NCBI GenBank assembly: GCA_963920635.1
Contig: OY987302.1
Span: 45,139,500 to 45,203,499, forward strand
Direction: 5' to 3'
Source: Pseudeuparius sepicola
Lineage: Eukaryota > Arthropoda > Insecta > Coleoptera > Anthribidae
Length of the DNA stretch: 64,000 nucleotides
Part shown: in pieces, positions 33,261 to 44,460 of the stretch
How the letters are laid out: each line of letters starts with the position of its first letter
Numbering within the stretch: the first letter of the stretch is position 1
Translations under genes and position numbers: made by a program
The notes under the pieces: model-generated
What the model saw: the letters and a program-made list of their open reading frames with translations, nothing else
What the model was told of the DNA's origin: nothing
Databases searched by the model: none

Positions 33261-33725
33261 ATGGCACCCCGAAAAACAACTCGTCAGTCTTGGCCCGAGG
33301 AAGGAATGGCGAATGCAATTAGATCGGTTTCAAGTGGCAAATATGGTTACTTAAAAGCGGCAAAAGTTTTTTCGGTACCAAAAAGTACCCTTGACCGGAG
33401 AGTGAAAAACTTGAATAAAAAAATTACCGGGCATGAAAAAGGCTTGGGAATTAGACGACGAACTTTTTCGCGCCGAATGGAAGAACAACTAGTTGACTAC
33501 GTAAAAACTATGGAAAGCATGCTTTTGCAGGGGCGTCCATCTAAGGTGATTGCAATGAAAGGTAGGAAGCAAGTAGGAACGCTAACCTCAGCAGAACGGG
33601 GAACACTATGCACTGCGGTAATATGCATGAGTGCTGCAGGGACATACGTTCCACCTATGGTCATTTTCCCACGAGTTCGCGTCAAGGAAGAGTTTTCGAT
33701 TGGGCTACCCCCCCAAAATCCATAG
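33261..33725 (+). pseudogene. pogo-like transposase, N-terminal part
   Basis: A 154-codon frame. Residues ~11-50 (WPEEGMANAIRSVSSGKYG ... STLDRRVKN) form a Pipsqueak-type helix-turn-helix, the DNA-binding domain at the start of pogo transposases. Residues ~65-88 begin a CENP-B-type domain, which then jumps directly to RPSKVIAMKGRKQVG, normally just after the first catalytic Asp. An in-frame deletion has therefore removed most of the CENP-B domain and the first catalytic residue. The frame shifts near 33690-33712, and the last ~10 residues are out of frame. The ATG at 33261 fits the family's N terminus. Confidence 0.82.
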
Positions 33726-34861
33726 TTGCCTGTCATCCTTCTGGTTGGATGCAATTGACTCTGTTCGAAAAGTGGTTCAACCATTTTTTACAATCTACCA
33801 ATGCGCCAAAAGAAAATCCTATGTTGCTTATAATGGACGACCATAAAACTCATACTCAAAACATAGCTGTGATAGAGAAAGCCAGGGATCACGGTGTTAC
33901 AATATTGTGCTTACCACCACATTGTAGCCATCGCATGCAACCGCTTGACGTTTCATTTATGGCACCTCTATCGGCATACTACAGTCAAGAGGTTGAAACA
34001 TTTCTGAGGAACAATCCAGGTAGAGTCGTCACAATTTACCAAATAGGCAGATTATTTGGAAAGGCCTACTTAAGGGCATCAACACCTAACAATGCAATTC
34101 ATGGTTTTGAGAAAACTGGCTTATTTCCCGTTAATCGTCACGTTTTCACTGACGATATGTTTATAGCTGCTGATCCCACCGATCAGCCAGAAAATGAATC
34201 AACCGTAACGGAAGAGGGGTCACCAGAAAGAGAGCCACAATTTCCAATCAGGCATCAAACACCACCTCCATCGACTTCATATTCGATCCATCAAAAGCTG
34301 TCTCAATCAAAATCAACTCGTCCTCGTGAGTCAGATGACAGCTTCTCCAGTGATGATGAGAAACCTCTGGCCAATATCCTTCAAGAATGTGTTTCACCAG
34401 AAATGATTCAACCATTCCCAAAAGCAGCATCAAGAAGGCCTGCGAAAACTGCAAACAGAGGTAAAGCCGCTATCTTAACGAGCACACCTTATAAGGATGA
34501 ATTGAATGCCAATATAGAGGCGAAACGACGTGTAGTGCCAAAAAGTAAAATGCCATCTTTGAAAGGAAAGGGACTATCAAAGAGAAAAGCAGTAAAGAAA
34601 ATGTCCAAACCACCGGAAAATAGTTCAACCGAGAAGAAGACTGATGAAGCAACAAACAAGACTGGAGACCAAAAAGATGCGAATGGGAAAAACAATACCA
34701 AAAACAAAGATATCAAAAAAATAGACATAACCAAAGAAAATATTGACGATGACGAAAATCCTTTGTGCTACACTACTGATCCCGTTTTAGATTCATATGT
34801 TCCTAAAATGGGAAATTTGACTCGCGGAAGAAAAAAACATTTTTTTTTGTTCTATGTTTAA
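33690..34861 (+). pseudogene. pogo-like transposase, catalytic and C-terminal part
   Basis: The frame continues the transposase after the frameshift (it is open back to 33608, but the upstream part is a shadow of the other frame). It shows the second and third catalytic Asp: LLIMDDHKTH and HCSHRMQPLD, with 36 residues between them, then the family's KAYLRASTPNNAIHGFEKTG segment. The final ~200 residues are Ser/Pro-, Asp/Glu- then Lys-rich, a flexible tail. With the first Asp deleted, the joint protein could not cut DNA. Confidence 0.82.
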
Positions 34862-35869
34862 TACTTTCATACGTTATATTTGTGTTTTGAATAAAGTTAT
34901 GTTTGGTATATTCATCATGAGGGATGTTCCCGATTTTGTACTTAAACTTTTTTTTTTAATTAGGTCCAAACCTTAAGTATCCCATTTTAGGTAAACTTCC
35001 CCTACCAATATTTCAAATTACATGTAAAAGTCAAAATTAACTACCTTTTCATTTTTAACATCTTTGTGATATTGGCTAAGGTCGCGTTTCTTCGTCAATG
35101 GCCTGTCATGCGATGTGGCAGTCGGTAACACGGCCGCGAGCGCTGTTAAGCGTCTTCTCTCTTTCCTTGTCTAAGACTAAGACGAATAAAATAAGTTTAG
35201 CTTTTCGTTAAGATAATTAAATACCAAATTGCGCCAAGTATTTGTAAATCATAGTGATCGGTTGATAAGCAAGTACATACTTGCCGAAGTATATATTTTC
35301 TCTACAATTCGCTGTACAATACATATGAAAAAGGAGGCAGAACACTTTTTTTTACTCCGCGTCCGACACTAGTTTGTTTCAATTAATCTATAATTGGGTG
35401 TTTCGCCACAGAAAATGAATTGATTCTGTCATTTCATTTTGACTCGACAATATCATTGAGAAAGGAGGCAGATTTATTCCCCGAAATCTCATAAAAACAA
35501 AGATGTTAAAGTTATTTTGAGTAAACGTTCCTAGTTTCGATCTTTTAATGTTAGGTACTTATGAATTTTTCTGGCAACTTGAAAAAGTTGTCTTTGAATC
35601 AGTTTGATTCAGCTTTCTGTGGCGAACAAACCAAGTAATAATTAAATGGATCTGTTTGCGCCATACTAGTGTGTTTGGTTTGTTTGTTGGAGACAATGCA
35701 AGCTATCATAATAAGAACCAGACTTCAAAATCTGATGTAGCTGTAACTACCCACTTTCCCCAGAAATTCCTAACAATGTTTCCTGCCATTTTATTCCTCG
35801 GAACGGCGCAACAAGCTCCCAAATTTGGCGCCGAACCTCAGGTGGCTCATTAGTTTCGCTGGGAAACTT

Positions 35870-36135
35870 TGCTTCGGCATCCGCCACTACAGAGGATCCG
35901 CCCCGACTTACATATTCCGCAGCGGTGCAGCCTTTACAGCTTCCTAATTCGCCGGTGTTCGGGTATTCTGAAGGGCGCTCCGGAATAACGGTGACATAAA
36001 TTTTCCGGCGCAGAGACAACGCTTCGGCTTGCCGGGCGACGCCGACGGTCCAGTACAATGGCGACTGCCGGGAGTTCCGCATAACAAATTACGTTCACGA
36101 AACTCTATTAATTCGGATTACCTGTTGGAGGGGTC
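35870..36135 (+). repeat. GC-rich dispersed repeat, family A (in tandem copy 2)
   Basis: Nearly identical to 32320-32580, with a handful of substitutions ('cgccggtgttcgg' here against 'cgccgatgttcgg'). Present because the whole unit was duplicated. Confidence 0.7.
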
Positions 36136-36204
36136 TGCTTTCAGACGTTTTCGGAAGGCTTGTAAAATATGATTGGCCAGCGCTAGCGATTTTTGTAATG
36201 GTAT

Positions 36205-38262
36205 TTCTATATATTTCGATTTTGTTTCTGATGTTACTCGAGAGAAAAAATGTCACCATAAATTGTAACGAAATTTATGCTAACTTTCGTTACTACGGTA
36301 ATAACCTTTTGACTCTCCCGATATACCGCGGATTTTGAACCACAAATTACCGCCACCATTAGGCAACCAGCCATACACAGTGAAGGAAAGTATCCGTAAT
36401 ACCTGGAATTTACAAATTTCACAAGTTTATTCATATACAGGTAAGTTGTTTCTTTGCCTTTCTAATTTAGCCTCAAACAAATTCATATAATTAACAAATT
36501 GAAATTAATGAGGTATGTATAAGAGCAAAGGCCTCAAATAATATGTTGGTTGCTTGAAGAAGACGAACCTAACCTTTATTGTTTTGGTGGTCTGGAAATC
36601 ACAAGGATAGGTAGGAGTGACAGACAATTTCCGCTTTTTTTTCCTCTCTGCTCGTCGTCGAGACAACAAGTGCGGTACTGATTCAGCTTATGCACGTTTG
36701 ATTTTTCCTTCGGAATTTTCAATCTTTGTTCATCGTGCATGGGTTTCATCTTTTACTAGCGTGATTTAGTGTAAAAAAGACTGTTATCATTAAGTTTTGC
36801 GTGCTAGGCTGATATTTTGGTTTTCTGGTATTTTTCATGTGACCACGCCGGGGTTTCGTCGGTCGTGTTAGGTTTTCCACGGACCAAGCGGTCTCGAGGA
36901 CACCGTTGAAGGCTGAGCAGCGAAGGTTGATAGCGTTTGGTTCTGGCTGCGACGACACCGCGGTTTGGGGTGAGTATTTTTCGATTTTTCATTTTTTTGA
37001 ATATTGGCTTTGCCGTCTTTGCGAAAAATATCTCACTACCAGATCGGCTGTGCCTTTGGGAACCACTAGCTTTCGGCTGATCGCCTTATCAGACCGTTAT
37101 CATTGTTATTTTAATATTAAATTTTATGGCGAAAGGAACTCACCGTTTTCGATTCAGTAGCACACGGTAAAAATAGTTGATTAGCTCGGAGCATTATTAT
37201 TATTCTTTTACACTAAATCAGCCGCTTTTTGAGTGCCGCAGCCTTGTTGTTTAAATGACAGATTGTTTTTTTTATATCCCTATTAATGTCTTGAGTAGAG
37301 AAGAAGCCTAATTTTTTTGTTATCTGCTGATCAAATCAAAGCGATTACATATTTGTTTTTTTATTAAGTGTCAAGGAAATCAAGTTCTTATTGTACAATA
37401 TAGCAGTACAAGCTTTTATACTGCATCATGTTTTAACCACTTTTCTCAAGTCAGGAATATCACCATTTGATTGTCGTCACTGTGCACAGTTGTATGATTA
37501 TAATATAAAAATTTCACCATCATTAAATAGCTATAACACCCAGTTGATCTTTGTAAAAGCCACCGGCTTATTTTTCTGAGTGTTAGAACAGACACTGTGG
37601 TTTTGATTTCTTTTTACATGTAACCACACCAACAAAGGAAGGACTACGCATACCAACACTACCACCAACCAACCACGATCATACTATATTGGTACCTGTC
37701 GCAGCACACCACAGAACCCCACTCAAAACTCACGACCTGCCTCCAGCGAGAGCTAGCTGTGGAAGTGCACACCGTATTCAAAGGAGTCTGGGTGACGTGT
37801 GGCTGTGCAGCTACCTATCGTCAACAACATTCGAGGTATCCAAAAGCAGTGCTAGTCGAAAATTCCAAAGAACCTTTTATGTGTCGACTGTTCTAACAAG
37901 TACAAACTTATATAAAGAACTTTCAAACGATAATTTTACCTAATTTTAAATAAATCGTTGTTGTAAAAAGCTGAGCAATTTCCTACAGACTTGTAAGACG
38001 TAGTTCAAAAGTAATTATTAAATCTGGTATTTTTTAATTGTCTTGTTTTATTTGAGATCCATCTTCTGTACTCAGTTTCGGTGTTATAAAAAAAGGTATA
38101 ATTATCTGGCTACCAAAAATCAGAGCCGTTTAGTCATAAAATGATAACTACAATTATGCTTAAGAAGGTAGTTATGTAAAGTTAGCTATGATATTTTTTC
38201 GGAATTTTCAACAGCTTATTTGTCCAAGGTGATATTCTGCGCCTTTTTTTATATCCATTGAG
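36205..38262. other. Low-repeat region with possible non-coding exons
   Basis: This is the longest stretch without recognised repeats. A GC-rich patch (36830-36968) ends at a good splice-donor-like sequence (GGGTGAGTAT at 36967-36976). Another exon-like patch (about 37600-37930) is followed by AAATAAATC, a possible poly(A) signal. No convincing protein frame; the 84-codon frame at 37689 matches nothing known. A spliced non-coding transcript is possible but unproven. Confidence 0.3.
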
Positions 38263-38264
38263 TA

Positions 38265-38534
38265 ATACCCTTGTTTATAATTCCTAGTTAGCCAATGTGT
38301 GACAGAGTCGTGAGGATACGAGAGTAGGTAATACTGGATAGAAGCAACAGATGGCGCTAAAAATTAAAGTGGCTCAGTCATTTCCTACTAATTTTCTTCA
38401 ATTAAAATCTACCAAAAAACAGCTGGAAAACTTTAGTTTTTGCAAAATCTGTCCCCTGTATCTACTGTATTTCTTTCATGTCCTTATGTCAGTGTCAAAC
38501 ATTGGCTAACTAGAGTATCCATAAACAAGGGTAA
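38265..38534. mobile_element. Short MITE (~270 bp) with ~40-bp inverted ends
   Basis: 'acccttgtttat' then 'ctagttagccaatgtgtgaca' (first 20 bases matter) at left are mirrored by 'gtcaaacattggctaacta' and 'ataaacaagggt' at right. TA is present on both sides. Non-coding. Confidence 0.6.
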
Positions 38535-39796
38535 TACCTTTAAATTTTGGATTATAATTCATTTTAATACACACTGTGTTTAACTTTAATGAGTACCTAC
38601 ATTCACCCTAGTACCTCAAGAAACAAAGGAATAATAATTCCAATTCAGGTGGAAAGTATAATGCAGGAACCCTGTTCCAGTATTGATAGGAAATACCGTT
38701 TTCGGCAAAGAATGTATTCATAGGAACTTCACAAACTCTTAACAAGAAACTTGCACAACCTAGAAACGTTAAAGAAATTCATTTTAAGCAGAAACATTTT
38801 CTGATTTACACAAAATCTGAGCATTCTAGAGCAAATTTGCAAGTAATATTTTTTATGTGAAGTTGAACGGGAATTATCGCAAGCCCAACAAATAGGCGTG
38901 CGTAATTTGTCCGAAAAAAAAAATATTAGGCAAAAAAGTCGTTGATAAAAGTTGTAGGAAATTTTGTGCTTTTTTCAGACTTACCTTTTTTAATGGAACA
39001 CCCTATACAGTTTGGCCCGTTTGGAATTGAGACATCCCGTATTTTTTTTATTTTTCTTCCAATTTTAGCCGAGATTTTTTTCTAGAGATAGGTCACTCAA
39101 AACTCTTTACTTTGGCGCAAAATTTTAGGTCTTAATCTCAAGCCTACTACGAATTTTTTTCTACTAAAAAATTACGAAAACTATTTAGCGATTATTTTAA
39201 TTAAAATCTGATACAGCCGCGTTAATCAGAACATCTCTAAACCACAGCTTAGTTAGGGTAATCTGTGTCGAAACCCTCACGTACCAAACTTGAATAAAAA
39301 ATATACAGGGAGTTCCATTCTGAACGTGGTCAAAGTTGAGCAAAATAGGAATTTTAGAGAAATCTGGCAAGTCAATTGTGCCATGGAATCCACTCAAAAC
39401 AGTTGAGTAGTCAACAGGACTCCTCAAAGTGTTGGTGTGCAAAGGTTAGATTCAAAAATATACAGGGTATTCTCAAATTACTAAATACTAAATGTTTATG
39501 AAACTTTAAAATGGCGAAGAGTGCTCTGGAATTGTTGAAAAACATTAATAAACATAAAAGTAATTTATTTCTTTACAAAATGCCAATCAGAAAATAAAAA
39601 CAATATAAATTACTGGACCTTTCTCAATATAACCACTCTGTATATTTTTGTATTAGATCTTTACACACCAACAATATGACTGATCCTGTTGACAATTCAA
39701 CTGTTTTGAGTGGATACCATGGCACACTTGACTTGCCAGATGCCTTAAAATTCCTATTTTGCTCAACTTTGACAACCCGCAGAATGGAACTTCTTG

Positions 39797-40590
39797 CACG
39801 GGCGTAGCCAGGATTTAGTTTTGGGGGGGGGGGTTTAGTTTGAGAAGTAAATAAAACAACAAAAATATACTTATATGAAATTTAATATCTATATATCCAT
39901 CCGAAAAACTACGACATATATTTATAAAGTTCTTAACTTTAAATGAAATGGATAAATTAATTTCGTTCCTCTGCGCTAAATCTAAAACCATTAAAGAAGA
40001 AATCTTCGGCTTTTTCTTTTAAATATATCCACTACTTCATCTGCATGAATTTCTGTTCCATAGTGAATGTTCATTAGAGCCAAACCATTAAGTCTGTTTT
40101 CGCTTGTAGTGTTTCGTAAATAGTTTTTCAGTCTCCTTAGGCTCGAGAAAGACCTCTCTGGGGTAGCAGTGGATACAGGAATGGTAGCCAAGATTTGTAG
40201 TAATGTGTAAATATTAGGATAAAGGTCTTTATCGCACATATCTAGGCTTTCCAAACTAGATTTCGGGGTAGGCAGTCTTCTTATCAGCATGCAAGGTAGC
40301 TGAAGCTTTGATAGCTAAACCCAAATTTGTTTCTTTATTAGAAACCCCTTGACCTTGACTACACCATTTTTTCCAGTAGCCCATACCTTTAGGTTTACCA
40401 CCCTTCCTTTTTTTCCCCTCCATTTTTCGACAGTAATAATGATTCACGTCTCTATCCTTAACAAGGATAGATAATATTAGGTAATATTATCTATCCTTAA
40501 CAAGGATAGATAATATTAGGTAATATTTTGCTTATTTCGGGGGGGGGGGGGGGTTGAACCCCCGAAACCCCCCCCTTGGCTACGCCCGTG
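39797..40590 (-). mobile_element. Internally deleted hAT element (794 bp) with 8-bp duplication
   Basis: The perfect duplication ACTTCTTG lies at 39789-39796 and 40591-40598. The inverted ends are CACGGGCGTAGCCA..., with runs of 11 and 15 G inside the left and right ends. A ~38-bp unit with 'atccttaacaaggatagata' is repeated in tandem at 40450-40530. Coding remains are on the minus strand. Confidence 0.9.
39991..40290 (-). pseudogene. hAT transposase C-terminal dimerisation domain
   Basis: A 99-codon frame whose residues ~25-80 read LYPNIYTLLQILATIPVS, then TATPERSFSSLRRLKNYLRN, then NRLNGLALMNIH. This is the hAT C-terminal dimerisation domain (the '(P/C)ERSFS.L' signature). The RNase-H catalytic core and zinc finger are missing. 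An overlapping upstream frame (40256-40447) is Lys/Gly-rich and unrecognised; it may be a joined N-terminal scrap. It cannot transpose itself, but the domain could in principle still pair with an intact transposase if expressed. Confidence 0.8.
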
Positions 40591-41593
40591 ACTTCTTGTA
40601 TATGTTTTGTTCACATTTGGTATGTGGGGGTTTTAGGATATCCTAATTAACGCTGTTGTGTCAAATTTTAAATAAAAAAAAATTGCTAAATAGTTTTCCT
40701 CATTTTTTACTAGAAACAAAAAATCGTAGTAGGCCTTGAAAATTGAGATTAAGACCTGAAATTTTGGGCCAATGTAGAGTTTTATCTTTAGAAAAAAAAT
40801 CCGGCTAAAATCGGATGAAAAATAAAAATGTTACAGAGGTGTCTCCATTCCAAACGGGCCATACTGTATATTTTTGCATTTTTGAAATCTACTCGCCGAG
40901 ACAATCAAAATGATATAAAACTTTGTATAATTAATTTTTCCGTTTTTGAAATATTGCGGATACATATTTGCATTTACATATTTTATACTAAATCGATTTA
41001 ACTTGAATTTGTGGATCTCGTGATAAATACAGATGCAATACAATAACAAAAATATTTGTTTTAACCAAGAGAATAACATACCTAATAAAATTCCAAAAAC
41101 TTTCCAATTCTACTTTATGATCAAGCAGCTTGGACTGGATCTCAAATATTTATATTTACTTATAAATTGTTTTTCTTTCACAGCTCTTGGTTTTACACTG
41201 TACAGGTATGTCTAAAATAGTTTTTGCACAAATTAATAACTTAATGTGTTGGCTGCGTAGTTATTCACTTAATCTTGTTTTTTGATGTTATAGTCCTAGC
41301 ATAAACAAACTTTTTGGTTCGAATAAGAAAACTTCTAAAACCCAGATATTTTCAGATTTTAAATTTTGAACGTTTCGAAATTCTACCAAACTACTTAAAT
41401 TTCTCTGGACCTTTAAGAAACCAGAACAACTTTAACTTAAAATTTTTTACTTATTTTTTCCTTTCAATAATCCAACAATACCTACTCTTAACTTCAATCA
41501 AACACTTGCAAATACCTATTTACCTACCTACTTATCTTCAGAAAAAATCCGAAAACGTTCGAGTCAAATCTGGAATATTGGATAATATAGGTA

Positions 41594-42456
41594 CAGGGTG
41601 TTCCCGTATATTTTGACCCACCCCTAGAGCCTGTATTTTTCGAGTTAGAAAAAAATTACTTAAATGGAAGTTGTAGGGTTTTTATCTGAACTGATATGAT
41701 CTGTTACTAGATAAAACAAATGAGCGTCGCAAATTTATGAAAAAATATAAACTTACTTATTTTTAATGGAACTCCCTGTATATTTGAGGATTTTTGAATT
41801 GAACGCATTTTTCCGATTCCAACAATATAAATATGTTATATGTTTGCTATAAGCATTCACATGATATTCCAAATTGCAGATAAATATAGGATCTTTGTAT
41901 TTAATCAAGGTTACCTATTTACCTACCTACTTAAAAAAAATGCGAAAACGTTCGTGTCAAATCTGGAATATTGGATAATGTAGGTACAGGGTGTTCCCGT
42001 ATATTTTGACCCACCAGTAGAGCCTATAGTTTTCGAGTAATAAAAATACTTAAATGAAAGTTGTAGGGTACCAAGGTGTATTGACCCAAAAATAATGGAT
42101 TGACAGGAATGCCCTTGCCTAAGTTGAAATGTTTTTCTATGGCAACCTTGATTAAATATAAAGATCGTATATTTATCTGCAATTTGGAATATCATGTGAA
42201 TGCTTATAGCAAACATATAACATATTTATATTGTTGGAATCGGAAAAATGCGTTCAATTCAAAAATCCTCAAAATGGTGTTCCATTAAAAATAAGTAAGT
42301 TTATATTTTTTCATAAATTTGCGACGCTCATTTGTTTTATCTAGCAATAGATCCTAAAAGTTCAGAAAAAAACCTACAACTTTCATTTAAGTAATTTTTT
42401 TCTAACTCGAAAAATATAGGCTCTAGGGTTGGGTCAAAATATACGGGAACACCCTG
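41594..42456. mobile_element. Foldback element with an internal direct duplication
   Basis: The ends CAGGGTGTTCCCGTATATTT and its inverse are TA-flanked. An inner end pair ('atggaactccctgtatat' near 41767 and its partner near 42275) sits within the arms. Near the centre, about 41910-42065 repeats in direct orientation the element's left end plus ~90 bp of its left flank (from ~41505). Non-coding. Confidence 0.75.
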
Positions 42457-42489
42457 TACACCCTGAATAAACGCTCTACGCTAAACCTC

Positions 42490-42700
42490 CCTTCTAATTA
42501 TGGATTTTCCCTTGGGGAGCAGCCGGCGGTGACCCAACAGGTAGTAAGGACTAATGACGTATCACAGTGGCAATTTGTTTCCTAGAGCGCTCGGCTCGGC
42601 TGCCGCTGTGCCTTCAAGGTGATTGTTCGCGTTCCCATTCCCCTGAATGCAATGCGATTTCCCACTATCTACGTGTGGATTTATGATGGCGTTATGGCCA
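42490..42700 (-). repeat. GC-rich dispersed repeat, family A (inverted)
   Basis: 'gcggtgacccaacaggtagt' and 'ggcaatttgtttcct' are the reverse complement of the family A core seen at 22780, 51280 and 57540. Its closest relative is 46070-46300. Confidence 0.6.
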
Positions 42701-44104
42701 TGCACCGGTGGGGAATAGGTATCAATAAATAATCACGTGGATTGTCTATAATATAATGGAACAATGTTACTCTGATCATCTTTTGTGTGCATATACTATG
42801 TGTTCCTGATAGATAGATATGGTAACAAGAGCAATTTACAATTTTTTTTGAATTGGCATTTGGGGATTGAGGTATACAATAGTATATTATGTTTATCAAG
42901 GAACTAAACTGCGTCTTTTAATCTCGAGAGTGAAGATTGTTGCCCGAGCGTAAGCGAGGTGCCAAAATTGGTACCAAAAGTTGGTGCCAATCATCAGTTA
43001 CACCACCGGTTAGCTCTTGAAAAGTTAGGATAAGAATGTGAAGTTCATTTTGTTATATCTCAACCAGTTTTGTCGCTACAACGATGCAAAACAGTCAATA
43101 TGATTATTTTCAACTGTTCATAACTCAGAATCTACTAATTAAAAAAAAAATACATTCTTCAGATGTGTTTCCGTAGAATCCTAATTTGTTTATCTACTCC
43201 GTTTTGTTACTGTTCATTTAATTAATGTTATTGAATGAGATGATAAAAGAAGGAACTTTTAGTAGGTTTGCAGTCAAATTGGTCTTTAAAGAAAACTATT
43301 TGTTAATTGACAAGCTTCCGGAATCCTTTATTCCTTCTTCAGGACAGCTACAATACGTTTAACTTATGTATACATATATATAAAATATAAATCCGAAATT
43401 AAAAAAAAATTGAAGTCAACAAAAAAAAATATTTTCCGAATTTCATTAAAACCCCTTCTTAACGGCGCTTTCCTAGTCTGCTGGTAAGCTCGCGCGTCAA
43501 GGCAGTTGCCAATTGCACAACATATCGTAAATTTACTTGTTTTGTACTTGTTCACATAAATTATTTTAAAAAAATTAGAAATTCTGAGAAAATCCTGAAA
43601 GGTCGATATTTTTTGTGGTTTCTAAATTTTCAGGGAAACATTTTTCTGTTGTGGCGATAAAAACATCATGGTCTAAATCCTTTTCTTCTTTTGTAAAAAA
43701 TATCATTATAATGTCCAAAAATGTATTGAGAATTAACACTGTACACAAAATGCCACCAGTAACTTGACCACACAGATTAAAGGCGCAAGTTTATTCTGTT
43801 CGTGAGCGTCAAATCTTAGCATCTCCTAGCCCGTAGGTATAATAAATCTGTGATACAGTAATAAGCCCACTAGCGTTGATTGTCGTATTTATAAAGACTT
43901 CTCACGGCTATAGCTTTATGTCCTGGAACACATATGGCTCTGATGGCTAACAATGTGTTCTGCATTGTATTTTATCTCCGGAAAGCGCATGGTGAGCCAA
44001 AAATGTGTCAGAGTGACAGCCGTGAGCATTCTTTAATAATATATCAGTCAACGCCACCATCGTTTAATGAAACTACCAATTTATGATGGGATACCTACTT
44101 CCGT
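42701..44104. other. No gene recognised; one possible MITE
   Basis: A possible short element lies at about 43893-44034 ('tctcacggct' inverted as 'agccgtgag'). The rest is AT-rich with no supported feature. Confidence 0.4.
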
Positions 44105-44460
44105 AAGATTGTAGCAATTTTCTCGTGCAGCAGGAAAGTTCTACCTGCGCTGTCGTACACAGAATGTGAGAGCACGAGCATGGTGAGGATGGTATCCAAG
44201 GATCTGGCGGTAGCAGCGGTTCACAGCGTCAATCCACGGGAAGAGTACAGAGGCACGTGCACTTCCCTCTGCCTTCCACTCGTCACTGGCGGACGTGGCG
44301 GGTGGCCGGATGGCGGTATTGATACTGGCGGTGGCCGCAGAGGGGACGTTCACCCGATCAGGATCAGCTGTCTACGCAGCTAGTGGGCTGTTGAAACGGG
44401 CGGCGCAGTGGCAACGCAGCGTGTCGCAGCCTACGGAGCGCCAAGTTACTGGGGACTAGG
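44105..44460. other. GC-rich island, possible exon or promoter
   Basis: ~350 bp of clearly raised GC. It has frames open on both strands, one of which reads RMAVLILAVAAEG, superficially like a signal peptide. There is no recognisable family and no similarity to repeat families A-C noted. It could be a host exon or CpG-rich promoter, or an unrelated repeat. Confidence 0.25.

Larger units (their letters stand above)
32749..35002 (+). mobile_element. pogo/Tigger-like transposon (2254 bp), inactive
   Basis: The terminal inverted repeats begin GGGGAAGTTTACCTAAAATG and extend ~27 bp, each flanked by TA (32747-32748, 35003-35004). Compared with copy 1 there are 8 extra bases just outside the left TA. 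Within lies a plus-strand transposase gene with a large deletion and a frameshift, then an AATAAA signal near 34890. An insect-type Tc1/mariner superfamily member. Confidence 0.88.
32641..36204. repeat. Tandem unit, copy 2 (interrupted by a pogo-like transposon)
   Basis: Without the insertion it is ~1.3 kb (32641-32748 joined to 35005-36204). It follows copy 1 directly. Its last ~600 bp are almost identical to copy 1 (32050-32638), while the earlier part differs by frequent substitutions and a ~70-bp indel (copy 1 about 26360-26430). Confidence 0.85.
39007..40866. mobile_element. Foldback element related to 7831-9019, split by a hAT element
   Basis: The outer ends CAGTTTGGCCCGTTTGGAAT and its inverse are TA-flanked. 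The inner levels ('atacagggagttccattctg', 'ttggtgtgcaaaggt') are shared with 7831-9019, but the outer ~200 bp are different. The hAT insertion at 39797-40590 lies in the right arm; 7831-9019 shows the uninterrupted state ('aatggaactccctctatat'). Confidence 0.75.

Noticed and set aside
40256..40447. Cys-containing Lys/Gly-rich frame that looked briefly like a secreted small protein
   Set aside because: It lies inside the internally deleted hAT element, lacks a signal peptide and the Cys pattern fits no family.
44141..44383. Frames in the GC-rich island on both strands
   Set aside because: No family recognised and frames open on both strands; reported only as a GC-rich island.
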